DNA from: Sphaeroforma sirkka
Taxonomy: Eukaryota > Opisthokonta > Ichthyosporea > Ichthyophonida
Direction of reading: 5' to 3'
Length of the DNA stretch: 30,000 nucleotides
NCBI GenBank assembly: GCA_001586965.3
Contig: LUCW03000734.1
Coordinates: 1-30,000, forward strand
The notes under the pieces: model-generated
Told to the model about the DNA's origin: nothing
The model's input: the letters and a program-made list of their open reading frames with translations, nothing else
Databases searched by the model: none
Shown: positions 1-10,046 of the stretch, one piece after another
Numbering within the stretch: the first letter of the stretch is position 1
Layout of the letters: every line of letters begins with the position of its first letter
Made by a program: the position numbers and the translations under genes

Positions 1-62
1 ACCACCACAAGCATTCCAAAGTACAAAATACGGACACGGACTCTCGTCAGAAATGACACCAC

Positions 63-398
63 TCAGGGGAGGTCATTGTTGAAATTCACACTCATGGATA
101 TCTTAGCTTCATCTGCAAGCATGTCTCTCCTGGTCCAGAGATATAAAACGTTATCGAGTTCGGGTCGTGAACGTGGAGCTCGTACAGTATTGTGATGTAT
201 ATACCTAAATGTAGCATGTGCACTCATTCCATTCCCAAACCATTTACGGCCTAGGTAAAAAAAATTAACCTGGACCTTCACAGGCCCTTCCTGAAGATCG
301 ATAGAGCATGAGTAAACGGGTATCTTTCGTCTAATTCGGTATCTCAGCCAAATCGCCGCGGAAGCTACACCAGTTTCATCCGCCTTTGTGTTTTCCAC
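63..398 (-). CDS. Unrecognised open reading frame, beta-rich, possibly BAH-like
   Basis: The frame encodes 111 residues from its first possible start and stays open upstream on the - strand to about position 540, so the true N-terminus is unclear. The part just before the nominal start reads LGDSVAVENT. Later there is a run of alternating hydrophobic residues (GPVKVQVNFFYLGRKWFG) and ELDNVLYLWTRRD. The order of a 'GDxVxV' start, a 'VxVxxFY' strand and a 'xNxLYL' strand loosely recalls a BAH domain, but no motif is decisive. It lies at the edge of a LINE fragment on the opposite strand and could be a chance frame or part of another mobile element. I do not assign a function. Confidence 0.22.
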   Translation of the reverse strand: MENTKADETGVASAAIWLRYRIRRKIPVYSCSIDLQEGPVKVQVNFFYLGRKWFGNGMSAHATFRYIHHNTVRAPRSRPELDNVLYLWTRRDMLADEAKISMSVNFNNDLP

Positions 399-416
399 AG
401 CGACGCTGTCGCCCAG

Positions 417-1166
417 GTGAAACGAGATGCAGCACCTACGTGGAAAAGGCAGCTTGATGAAACATCGACCCCGCTCCCAACAACATCCCCTGACGCTACG
501 AAAGTAGCTCTAATCCACTATCTCCGCACCAAGCGGGGCCCGCTGCACTACATGAACGTGCGCCGAAATTCTTGCCCGCAGCATGGATGCACCTACTGGT
601 TCCCACTTGTCAACTCAAACTAACGCAGACATCCTTCAATCTACCGCAGATCGTCTCCAGAAGGCGTGCCAAGCAAAGCATGATGCAAACCTCTTCTCAC
701 CTAACCCGCGGATCCCGGAAAACGCTAAAGAATCAGCGCGTGCGGAACCCGGATGACTTCACATACCTATCGGTCTCCCCGACACAATCATCCGACACGA
801 TGGATAGTAATATGCAGCCTCAGCTTTCCACGACAGACTCTTCGACGACAGGCAAAATGATATAGAGATAACTGACATCGTTAAAGACAGAGAGCCCAGT
901 AGGATTGGCTAATGATGAACAATGTTAGGACCTATGGAGGATGACGCTATTCAACCCACAAGACTCAAGACATGGACAGCGTAGCTCACTACAGATAAGT
1001 GTTTGAACGCTATATCGAATTTTTAAGTCAGCTTTGATATTGTGAAAACCCGAAATAACACCACTTAACACCACTCTGACCTTGATCATATACGCTCAGA
1101 TAACACGCTATCATATACTACATCACACTACACGGCATAATATCTTACACCCTTCACACTGTGGTA
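417..1166 (+). pseudogene. LINE 5' part: cysteine-rich segment and start of endonuclease domain
   Basis: Open stretches in different frames replace each other. Around 560-625 the frame reads CPQHGCTYWFP, a possible zinc-binding segment. It is followed, in a shifted frame, by a helical-looking stretch (ILQSTADRLQKACQAKH) at about 630-690. Near 1000-1040 the frame gives LNAISNF and then SFDIV, like the first strands of the EEP endonuclease fold of LINE proteins. Stops and frameshifts make this a decayed copy. The endonuclease assignment rests mostly on continuity with the downstream half beyond the LTR insertion. Confidence 0.4.
1163..1166. repeat. Target site duplication GGTA, left copy
   Basis: GGTA directly precedes the left LTR of element A, and the same four bases directly follow the right LTR at 14458-14461. 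A 4-6 bp duplication is what LTR-retrotransposon integrases leave. Confidence 0.8.
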
Positions 1167-1777
1167 TGTAAACTTCGATGGAAATTACTAGGTTTCAAAC
1201 TATATTAAACTAAAAATACAATTTAGTCAGTTAGGATTTAGCAGTGGTAGCTTGTGTGAAGAATGATCGGGACTTGCCTCTTGTTAAGAGCCTAAATATC
1301 CTCAGATCCATTACAGGGCGTACCTCTAGCTGTTCTTTCACTTGAATAACTTTTCACTAGAAGTACTAAGTGTTCATGACCATACGCCTAATTTGTAGAT
1401 AGACATAATAACGTGCAAGTCACGTTAATACATTAGCTGATATAAATAAAGTTCCATCTGAAGAAAAGTTAAAAAAGAAAAAAAGACTTATTGGATTTTG
1501 AGATTGGCGGGAGGACCAAAATCTATAAGTAGTAGTTCGAGATTATGAAAATATAGTTTATAATATCCTACATCTACTAAATGTCTCAAATAGGTCCAAG
1601 TAGATGAGTCATACCAAATACTCAGGCTATTGGAGCCATCAAAGTGAATTTAGAAACACTTTGGAAACATTGGAAAAAAGAGCTTGTATTAAATTATTTA
1701 AAAATACAAACAAAAAAACCAATGTATTATCTCAATTGATCTTGATATTTTAGACTGACCGGAGGCCGTATTTCACA
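1167..1777 (-). repeat. Element A LTR, left copy (3' LTR)
   Basis: A 611-bp sequence repeated in the same orientation at 13863-14457. It begins TGTAAACTTCGATGG and ends TTTCACA on the + strand. Relative to the - strand genes this is the 3' LTR. Many single-base length differences separate the two copies. No strong polypurine tract is visible next to it; the adjacent - strand sequence is only CTGGGGCC. Confidence 0.9.
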
Positions 1778-2027
1778 TAGGCCCCAGTAGCTTCTAGAAC
1801 TATAGAACGTACGTTAAGATATACGATCTAGTTGGTAAAATCGAAACCCCTAGAAAAACGGTTTCGGTCATGACTTATCGAGTGTAATATGTGCCTATAT
1901 GTATGAGTTCAAGACTCATGCTGTACTCTATGTCGTTTAATATTTGGTACCAGTAACCATTTCCCGATGTAGGCGCCTTACGCTTTATTATTTGGTAAGG
2001 TAATAGCCAAAGGCTGTTCTTCATTAG
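1778..2027. other. Element A interior next to the 3' LTR, non-coding
   Basis: About 250 bp between the end of the integrase-tail frames and the LTR. No open frame of interest and no repeats are seen. It is probably the 3' untranslated part of element A. Confidence 0.5.
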
Positions 2028-3006
2028 TTAGTAAGTTTGAACAATTTTCGCAACTGTTGCAGTAAGCAGATCAGAAAGTTTAGTCACGTAGGAAATAGGT
2101 GGCAAATAGGGAATTTCAGATCCGTCAGGGTTTGTAGTCACCTGAGGGAACCCTTTTCGTCTATCTCGTGTGTTCTTATGTAAACGCTTATTCCATTTTC
2201 TTATTAAAGATACGAAGAAAGTCGCGAGATTCAATGAAATGCATCAGAGGTTAGCCAAGCTACTGTCCCATCCATGAAACGGGTCTTGTAGTAAGTGTAA
2301 CCGTATTTCGGATGTTTTGTCAATTATATCTTTGACTTGTGACTCCATAACTGGTACATCAGAATCAAATGAGCGAGCGAATGAGAGTTCGGAGGTAGGG
2401 ATACGGTGAGTGTCTAGATTGGGTGCGCTAGTACCATCAATGTTATTCACTCGTAAGTATCACTCTTTCTCATCATGGTAGGAAATAAACAAAAGGTCCT
2501 ATCGTCTAGAAGAGAGTTCGGTAACGTTGGTGTTTCGATTTATAATGTTAACGTAATCGCCGACTTTGAACTGAACAATGTTCTTAGTGTTATTCCATCG
2601 GTCATACGCTTTGCCATGGACGACGATTCTTGTGCTCGAGTAAACAGGGGTAAACAACGTTCTGCATATGCTCGATCTTTTGTAGCCACGGGGTAACGTA
2701 TTTCTGTGAGGGCGCAGTTTTATCAAACGTTGCTTGTGATTCACTTATAGCGGCCAAAGAAATAGGGAAACGGGAGTGTTCCAGTTTGAGGATTCATAAA
2801 GTTATTCATTTGAGTCTGAACCCATTTCAAATGATAAGGTCACATATCCTCAACGTCGTTCTAGTGCAGTACGCAAGAGTTTCTTAAGTTCTCTATGACG
2901 TGTCTCATTTGCACCCTGCGTTTGAGGTTTATAGGAATACCACGCCTATGTAAGGTCACAAGCCTGATACGAGTAGTCGAGAAGTTTGCCTCCATTACGT
3001 CGGTAC
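2028..3006 (-). pseudogene. Element A integrase, second half of core and C-terminal tail, broken
   Basis: Reading from about 3006 downward, a TD..F motif (the second Asp of the integrase catalytic triad) is followed at about 2936-2896 by SYKPQTQGANE, the typical Y-x-P-Q-T-x-G-x-x-E segment that carries the catalytic Glu, and then a basic helix (RHRELKKLLRTALER). Further on (2744-2499) a frame ends with FKVGDYVNI, the small beta-barrel start of a Ty3-type integrase C-terminus. Frames at 2450-2244 and 2234-2028 may continue the tail. Frameshifts and stops separate the pieces. The zinc-binding domain and the first catalytic Asp are absent. Confidence 0.6.
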
Positions 3007-3062
3007 AATGTAGTAAGTATACGCGAGATAACTGTATCTCAACGTTCTCCTCCTCAGGGAGG
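3007..3062. repeat. 56-bp direct repeat flanking element B, left copy
   Basis: The sequence starting AATGTAGTAAGTATACGC and ending CCTCAGGGAGG recurs at 11299-11355 with a single extra C. Each copy holds two short inverted repeats: GAGATA-actg-TATCTC, and CTCC(C)T-cctc-AGGGAG. The repeat lies exactly where element A's reading frames stop and element B begins. Confidence 0.9.
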
Positions 3063-3063
3063 G

Positions 3064-3088
3064 GACGTTGTTCATTTATTAGTAATTA
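3064..3088 (+). repeat. Terminal inverted repeat of element B, left
   Basis: Twenty-five bases containing the 14-bp core TTTATTAGTAATTA match the reverse complement of 11260-11284 at 22 positions. It lies one base inside the left 56-bp direct repeat. Confidence 0.65.
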
Positions 3089-3111
3089 TAAACAGTAATC
3101 CTAAAATGACT

Positions 3112-3194
3112 GACTCTTTAAAATGAGTCGTAGTGTGTGCTGTAAAACCAGCAAAACCCTAAAACCCAGTTTATCAGATTATTCTGATAAACTG
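3112..3194. repeat. Two hairpins near the left end of element B
   Basis: GACTC (3112-3116) pairs with GAGTC (3125-3129). A perfect 12-bp stem, CAGTTTATCAGA at 3167-3178, pairs with its complement at 3183-3194 across a TTAT loop. In the element's sense direction these lie beyond the coding region and could act in 3' end formation or as a structured end. No function is proven. Confidence 0.6.
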
Positions 3195-3330
3195 TAAAAC
3201 TTGTAATAAACCTAAAATAATCAGATAAATATAAGTACTTGTATTCTGACCACAACCCCCCCCCAAACTGAAGCACTGAACAAAGCAGTGTGCCAGTTTC
3301 AGAGATGATAAGAATAGCATAGTACCTTAT

Positions 3331-3473
3331 GTGCTGGCATTATCCTCGAGAGCTAGAGCATTGTGCTGGCATTTATCCTCGAGAGAGCTAGAGCATTGTG
3401 CTGGCATTTATCCTCAGAGAGAGCTAGAGCATTGTGCTGGCATTTTACCTCAGAGAGCTAGAGGACCTGATGT
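3331..3473. repeat. Minisatellite 1, four copies of a 32-36 bp unit
   Basis: Units start at 3331, 3363, 3398 and 3434 with GTGCTGGCAT and include the core CTCGAGAGCTAGAGCATT or a close variant. The array lies in the 3' non-coding part of element B. Confidence 0.85.
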
Positions 3474-3705
3474 GTACGTCTCGAGCGACCCGTCGTGTTT
3501 GAATTCTTGAAGCTACTGTTGTTCATCTGTGTCAGCATATAGGAGTTTGGCAAGTACAATATGGGACTGTATTTGTGTCGGAGAAAAAAAACTGCCAGTG
3601 GCAGAAACCGTGCAAACCATTAACCCGCTGTTTCAAAACAATGCCCAAGGAGTTGTTTGATTGATTTCGCTGTGTTATACTCCGAAGCAAGAGTGGCTCA
3701 TTTAA

Positions 3706-3980
3706 CCTCGCGAGCTTGAGCCGCTGACGATTTTCCCCTCGCGAGCTCGAGTGCTAACCGTTTATTCTCGCGAGCTCGAGTGGCTGGTTTATACTCGGGA
3801 GCTAGAGTTGCTGCTTTTTATACTCAAGAGCTCGAGTGGCTGGGTTTGTACTCGGGAGCTAGAGTTGCTGGTTTATACTCGGGAGCTAGAGTCGCTGCTT
3901 TTTATACTTAAGAGCTCTGAGTGGCTGGTTTTATACTCGGGAGCTAGAGTTGCTGGTTTATGCTCCAGAGCTTGAGCTCG
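3706..3980. repeat. Minisatellite 2, about nine copies of a 28-30 bp unit
   Basis: Imperfect copies of ACTCGGGAGCTAGAGTTGCT plus GGTTTAT run through this block. The core (CTCGGGAGCTAGAG, then TTGCTGG, then TTTAT) is the minisatellite 1 unit without a few inserted bases, so the two arrays share an ancestor. A + strand frame through it (3751-3975) encodes repeated YTRELE; this is a by-product of the repeat, not a convincing gene. Confidence 0.85.
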
Positions 3981-4228
3981 ATATCCGAGAACAAAGTTAT
4001 ATTGAAGATAAAGTATTAGAACTGTGCACGTTGGCGCTTACGTGTCCGTGTCTGCGAAGCTTTGTGGTAGGCCGCGATATCGTTGGCATCATCAAAAGCT
4101 TCTGCTGTTCCCACGTTGGTTCGCCTTCTCGCCATCTCACCAGGTATTCTAATTTCCCCGTCTCATCATTCGTACGATGTGTGATAATATGGCGAAACTC
4201 AACCCTTCCTTCGGTCCATAAGTCTTCG

Positions 4229-5526
4229 TTAATTGGTGGGTTTGTGCGTCAGCCCATGCACTAAACGGAGGAGTTCCACCCGTTTCGGTTTGGTCTTGAA
4301 TTCTGGTGGGGCGGAACCATCCTTGTTCGCTAACTCGTAGCGTTGGCCGTGTCTAGCTTTGACTACATATGGTCCAAACAATGGCCGCATAGCCTTCGTT
4401 GTTCGGCCTTCTGATCGTACCATGACCACATCCTCCTTCGTCGAAATGTACCAAGTCGTGAGCATGCAGGCGGTCAAATGTCGTCGTAAGCTTGCCTGTA
4501 TACTTGTTGGTAATGTGGTGGAGGGTCGGCAGTATAGTGTCCTGTAACTGGTCATCAATCGTTGTGCCCAGGTGTCATTCGTCATCGGCTGAGAATCCGG
4601 GTAACTCGTCCGTGAAATCGGCGAACGGAACATGGCGGCGGCCAAAGTACACGCTAAACGGTGCACTCTTATGGCGACGGGATATCCGAAGGGTCTGGTA
4701 TAGTATCGTAAACGGAAGGCGTTCGTCCCATCGAAGGGAACTGCCTCACAGCATTGTCGAATAGAACGTGTAATCTCCTTGTGACGTCGTTCTGCCGCGC
4801 CCAGCACTTGGGGTCGATATGGTGGAGACACCTTATGTAGCATCCCCACTTCCTGGACCAGAAGCTCCACTAACTTGTTGGTGAACTCCTTCCCCATGTC
4901 TGTTTTGATTTTACGGGGAAGCCATGTTCGCCAAAAATCTCTATGAGTGTCTGTGTCGTGGTTTCCTTTGTCTTGTCCGGTGTGGCTCGAAGGATAGAAT
5001 AGCCTGTGGCGATGTCTAAGACGTGAAGAATATAATTGTTCTTGCGTCTGGACTCCAGTGGCATCGGGATGTAGTCCACTTGAATATGGTCCCACAGGTA
5101 GCGTGCATCGATGCTAATCATCGGGTGGAAACCTTTACGAAGTGTGTCCTGTCCCAAACATGTGCCACATTGCCGCTTAACTTCTGTGGCTAACTCAAAG
5201 TGCCCCTGGCCAAACGTGACCGTTCTGACGAAGTTGTTGGACTGTGTCCGCCGCCCCATGATGTCCCTTGTTCGTGTTTGCTTGCGTGAGTTGCGTACGA
5301 CGCTGTTTCTCCGCCGGACTCGCTTGTGCAAACGCCGGTTGACCCTCTGCATCTGCCAGTGCCACTGAGATTTCTCGCGCTGTGTCTAAGCACATGACAT
5401 ATTTTGTATGCTTTGGTTCTGCAAAACCAAGTCGCTGTGAAAACAGCGGGTCCAGTTTGAATCCATTGGGAGGACCCACCTGTGCTACTACGGTATGACC
5501 CCATGGTGTCTTCCCCACATGCGTAC
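4229..5526 (-). pseudogene. Element B integrase with zinc-binding, DDE core and GPY/F-like tail
   Basis: Three overlapping frames (5638-5195, 5352-4870, 5095-4229) make up one integrase with frameshifts near 5205 and 4915. The zinc-binding part shows GHHGAADTVQQLRQ followed by CGTC. The core has HIQVDYI (first Asp), KTDMGKEFTN (second Asp) and AAERRHKE (Glu), with VLDIATGY between. Around 4370-4340 the frame has GPYVVKARHGQRYEL, like the GPY/F module of Ty3 integrases. The stretch at about 4800-4580 seems to be read in a wrong frame between two compensating indels. All three catalytic residues are present, but the frame is broken. Confidence 0.75.
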
Positions 5527-5885
5527 TTAGCGTACTTTGAGGAACGTGTGTGGTGTCCGTGGTACCAGCACCGGTTCTGTCTGCAATAACTGCTTGAACA
5601 GGTCGAACCATGGTGCTCTTGGTACCCATGGTAGACATATCAGGCCCGTGCGCCGTCGGCTCGTATCTTGCGTAACATCCTGTGTATCTGTTCCCAAGGC
5701 GGGTTCATCCATCCATCGACTATCGACCAGTCGTGGGCAAACGCTCCTTCCCCATCATCCTTCGTCCAGAACCGAGGAAGCTGAGCGTTGGTTGGGTCCG
5801 CAAATACACATCTATGTCATTCGGTCCAAAGTGTTGTTGCGCTTGTTCAAAGTAACTAGGGAATAACTGCCAGCCGTCGGTATAC
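5527..5885 (-). pseudogene. Dam-like (N6-adenine methyltransferase-type) NPPW domain in element B pol
   Basis: After RNase H the frames read WQLFPSYFEQAQQHFG, then NAQLPRFWTKDDGEGAFAHD, then WMNPPWEQIHRMLRKIRADG, then ICLPWVPRAPWFDLF, with shifts near 5800 and 5655. The NPPW signature (5694-5705) and the following 'LPW...APWF' strand match the Dam-like segment known in DIRS retrotransposons after RNase H. The N/D-P-P-W tetrad is the catalytic motif of N6-adenine methyltransferases. Whether this copy family ever methylated DNA cannot be told; a non-catalytic structural role is also possible. Its place between RNase H and a DDE integrase is unusual. Confidence 0.6.
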
Positions 5886-6377
5886 ATTATTTCGAGTTCG
5901 TCCCTGCTCCGCTGTCCCCTCGTGTACTCTACTTAACATGTCCGGGAGCACATTTGTCTCTCCTGGTATATGCGATATGGTAAAGTTGAATGGCGCGATG
6001 ATATGATGCCATCTCTGAAGCATCGGATTAAGCTTGAGCTGTGTGTTCATATACACAAGGGCCTTGTGGTCCGTGAAGATCGCAAACCGTTGCCCATCCA
6101 AGTATTCCCTGAAATGTGTCAGTCCATATACCAATGCCAGTAACTCCTTCATAGGTGTGGCGTAGTTCTGTTGCGCATGGTTCAGAGTCTTACTAAAGAA
6201 CATTAAGTAATGTTTCTTACCGTTGACCCATTGGAATAGCGCTCCCCTAAACCGTAATCGCTAGCGTCGGTTTCCAAGTTCAGAGGAATGCCGTCGACCG
6301 GAAAGTGTAACGCCACAGCATTCACCACTGCGTCCTTCATTGCCTGCCACGCCTGTGCATGTCTCTCCTCCCAACGA
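5886..6377 (-). pseudogene. Element B RNase H (Ty3-type)
   Basis: Upstream, the frame reads NLETDASDYGLG (start of the RNase H fold with its first catalytic Asp). It shifts by one base near 6247 at a G run and goes on as FFSKTLNHAQQNYATPMKEL, FAIFTDHKALVYM and PGETNVLPDMLSRV. This is the standard order for Ty3-type RNase H: TDAS, the Glu in the 'KELLA' helix, TDHKAL, and N-x-x-x-D-x-L-S-R at the end. It degrades the RNA strand of the RNA-DNA hybrid during reverse transcription. The copy is frameshifted at both ends. Confidence 0.8.
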
Positions 6378-7803
6378 TCACCCTATCAACCCCTTTGGTT
6401 TGAGTTTGCAAAATTCGCGCAAGGGTGCAACCGTGTTCGCGAGATTAGGCAGATGTTCGTGGAGGTAATTTGCTAAACCCAACGCCGAGGCTATATCTTT
6501 GTATCGTAGTGGTGTGGGCCAGTAGATCAGCTTGGCCTGCTTTTCATGGTCAATGTCAATGCCTTGTGCCGATACTTTCTTCCCTAGGATCATGACTTCG
6601 GAGATAGCGAAGTGGCACTTGGCAGGGTTAAGCTTAAAACTGTGGTATGTTAAGCGTTGTATCACCTTCTGCACCGTCCTAACGTGTTCGTCATAACCGT
6701 CACTGGCGATAACTATGTCATCGATATAGTGGTGAACCGGTAAGCCATCAAGTATTGTACTCAAGGTACGTTGGAACTGCTGCGTGAGTACATGAAGCCG
6801 AACGGTGCTGATGTGAACGAGTACTGATAACGTTCGTGTGTAAAACTAAATAAGTATTGTGAGTCTGGATGGATGGGCAGCCTGTGGTATGCAGCCGATA
6901 TGTCCAGCGTCGTGTAGTACTTCTTACTCTTGAGGCGAGATATGAGTTCGTTGACCTTGGGGATCAGGAACTGGTCACCAGGAATAAGCGCGTTAACCGC
7001 ACGCATGTCTAAACACACGCGTACCTTCTTGACGTTGCCTTCCGCATCGAATGTCGGTACCGCAAGGAGAGGAAGATTAACAGTCGTTGGTGTCGTTCGT
7101 TTCGTGATCACCAAATCCGTCAACCACTTCTTCACTTGTTCATCCACATGGGGGAGCCATCGATCGGATACGAAGTTACGCGCCGATCGCCGCATCTGCA
7201 ACGCTTGTTCATGGGTTACTGGGATGGTTACCTCACTCCCTTCCAGACGACAGCGCGCGTTGTCGGCAATTTTCGCATTGGCTTCCAAATCCTGTGCCAA
7301 CCGTTCGCGTACATCGACGGGTTCCGTCGTGCGTCGGCGTGGTATGGGTTCGAGGAGCTCTTCTAGTTCTGTGGGGTCTATTGGTGCAAGTGGCGATTGG
7401 ATACCGCCTATGTATAGGCCCAAGCCTTTCAACATATCTTGCCCCACTAAAACATCTATACCCGTCGGCAAGTTCATCAATTCTAATGAACCGTCGATAA
7501 TTCTGGTACCGTACCTTATAGGTACCACTTCCGTCGTCCCCAGTCGAGGAGTTCGCACCGCCTTGTCAGCTAAATATATAAATGACCCAGGTGGTGCCGG
7601 AATTATTGGTCGGCCAAGGAGGTCTGCGGATGTCTGTGAGATACAACTTCTATTTGCTCCCGTGTCTATCAAGGCTTTGAACGTACGTCCGTTGATTTGT
7701 ACTTGAATATAGACTCGGTCAGCAATGGGTCTTGTATTGCCATCACTGCTCCAATCGTGGTAACAAATATGAAGCTCCTATCCGACTCAGACACCCTCAC
7801 CTC
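6378..7803 (-). pseudogene. Element B protease and reverse transcriptase
   Basis: The aspartic protease begins upstream of 7706 (frame IQVQINGRTFKALIDTGANR) with an intact DTG triad. It is followed by VLVGQDMLKGLGL, the typical end of retropepsins. Reverse transcriptase follows in the same frame: VCLDMRAVNALIPGDQF, YYTTLDISAAYHRLPIHP, YSFTSAPFGFMY, then, after a frameshift near 6775, HHYIDDIVIAS with the YIDD active site and KLNPAKCHFA. The order is that of a Ty3/gypsy pol. A further shift near 7730 separates the protease start from the gag frame, where SFIFVTTIGAVMAIQD precedes it. Confidence 0.85.
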
Positions 7804-10046
7804 TCATGCATGATCGGCTACCGACTCCCACGTCTCATAGGTGTGGTTTGGTGTTGACGTCATGAGCTCGAAGTCTTCGTAAAGGATCGTGTTGATATGA
7901 ATCTCTGTAGCTTCCGATGGTGGAGCCAAGTCTTCGTCCTGTGTAATCGCATTCACCTGTACTTGAGGCGTCGGACGTATTGTAACTACGTCTCTAGTCT
8001 GGGATGTATTCTGCCCCTGTCCTGCGGTTGACGTTGTGGACGGTCTGTGTACCGATTGTACGTCCCTCAAAGGACGGTTGTTGTCGTATAGCCTTGCCCG
8101 ACCCTCTGCGCTCACCGCTTGCGACGCCCTGAAATGATGACACCGTGGGATGTGCCTACCACCTGGTGGCGCCTGTGCCTGGCACCCCGTACAAGTCGTT
8201 GGTACCGTAGGTTGGGGCCGTTGAGTCCAATTCTGCGTTTGTCGTCTACTCGTCTGTAGGTTGGGGCGGCTATTGGTGTGGTCGCGACTTCCATTGGTCG
8301 TCGGGCCCTCGCGGTTGTTGCGACCCTGGAAACGTGCTGTCGTACGTTGCTGTGCATCCTGAATGTCAGGGCTCAACAGCTGTATAAGCTCGTGTGTCTC
8401 CATCAGTTGCCATTTGGGATGCAACTGTAGAGTACGTTCATACGTACGGCCGTTGAGAGCTTCTTCTAACAGTTGTACAATGCAGTGGTTCACTAAATTC
8501 TGTTGGAAGTCGGCATCTGTCTGGCACCGTTCACGTGCCCTCCTGTGGTTCTCCATGAGCTGTGTCATTTGTTCCATAAGAGGAGTGTGCATGTTCCGAC
8601 TTTGGCCCTTGGCTAACTTGCGAAACGCGGGATCGACAGTGGCTTGTGTTTCGTGCGAACAGATCTGTTCGATCTGTAGCTGAGGTGTGCATGTCTTCAA
8701 CCGTTCAGAGTTGTCGCGGATGTAGTCCAGCGTTGACTTCTCCGCCTTGAAGTAAGATAGTACCTTATGAAACCATGTAAGGTTCCAACTCTCGTCCAGC
8801 CCTGCGATTTGTGCGTTCTTGAACGCCTCGAGGAGAGCCCCTCTTGTGTCCCGTTCCATAATATCATGTAGGTAGTATCTGTTCGACGGCCAATCAGGCC
8901 ACGTACGTGGTGAAGGTACGGGACGCTTCTCTACCGGTCGGGACTCTAATGTAGCTCGAAGTGTCTCAATCGCGCCCCGAAGAGCTTCAGCTCGAGCCGT
9001 GTTATTCTCCTCGATTGATTGGCATAGCTCGTCACTTAAATGTAGTATCCGTGCGTGTAGCGCCTGTCGCCTTTTCTCGATACTAGCCGGTGTGGGCGGA
9101 GGCACTGTTGTCTCCTTCTCTTGTCGTTTAGGTGTCTGTACATATTCACTGGGCGCTTCTTTCTCGCCCCACTGACGTTGCTGTTGTTGGCACAGGTTTG
9201 TACTTAATCGGTCCTGTCTATTCTTCACCGCCTGCTTACCTTGAGGATTCTGTCTGGCTAATACTTGTTCATGTGCGAACTCTTGAAAAGTTGGTGTGTT
9301 CTCACTGGCAGACAGAGTATCATCCTCCTCGGTTGAACTGTCCTCTGACCCTGGTGATTTGTACCCGAGTCCATAAAACGGACGCTCACAGCCTTGAATT
9401 CGGAAGGTAGGGTTGTCTTCGTCCTCTGGTACTGCCTGTACCCGTTCGTGTGCGTCAGAAGAACTCTCCTTAGCGGCCGGCCCTATTGTAGTTCGTCCGG
9501 CGTTTATGCGCTGTAACCTCTGTTCGTATTTTTTCAAGAGAGACTGCTGTTGTGTCATCAGCTCCGTGAGTTTCTGAGCTGACGATTGTTCCCGTGCCGT
9601 TTCCTTGTTGTTGGTACGGTTCCGGTGACGCTTCCGCTTGTTAGGTGGGAGGCGTGGTGGGTCATTACTGGGAAATAAGGCCCCTGGAGTATCCCGAGAC
9701 GAACGAGGGGACAGCCCTTCACTGGCTACCTGTTCACCAATAAAAGTCTGACTACTGTCCGCACGCAGGTCGGGTACTTCCTTGGTCTCACCCTCGAATA
9801 TGACATCCTCGTCAGATTGTGCAGGTCCATTTTGTTTGCTGTTGGTGGCTGCTTGTCGTCCGCGGAAATAATGTGTGGAGCCCCAAGATGTGTCTGTTGT
9901 TGCCCCTCCAGAGCCTGACCTGAGTGCGGAGCGGAGCGTTCCGTATGGGACTGACGACGTTTAGTTCCACGTCGGTCGATATCATCTTCCTTGCGGCGCT
10001 CAGGATTCAAGAGTTGCTGTCTACGACTTTGGCGGGGGTAGGACAT
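7804..10046 (-). pseudogene. Element B gag
   Basis: The protein probably starts at 10046 (MSYPRQSRRQQ, polar and basic). Its frame shifts at about 9830 and then runs open to a TGA at 7806-7804, more than 670 codons. Features include a predicted coiled coil at about 9090-8960 (IEKRRQALHARILHLSDEL), a middle part rich in Trp and charged residues, and near 8215-8160 a C-x2-C-x9-H-x3-C knuckle (CTGCQAQAPPGGRHIPRC). Gag packages the element's RNA. The stop is in the same frame as the first pol residues after it, so a readthrough arrangement is possible, but decay explains it equally well. Confidence 0.7.

Noticed and set aside
3008..3056. A 49-bp TG...CA segment in the direct repeat as a miniature LTR of element B
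   Set aside because: No target duplication flanks it on the outer sides and no primer-binding site or polypurine tract adjoins it. Kept only as one option in the findings.
3147..3168. Telomere-like ACCCTAAAACCC
   Set aside because: Too short and not repeated.
3331..3980. CRISPR-like array
   Set aside because: The units are contiguous, imperfect minisatellites without spacers, in a eukaryotic transposon.
6930..7706. 258-codon + strand frame
   Set aside because: It is the complement of the protease/reverse transcriptase coding strand and shows no domain of its own.
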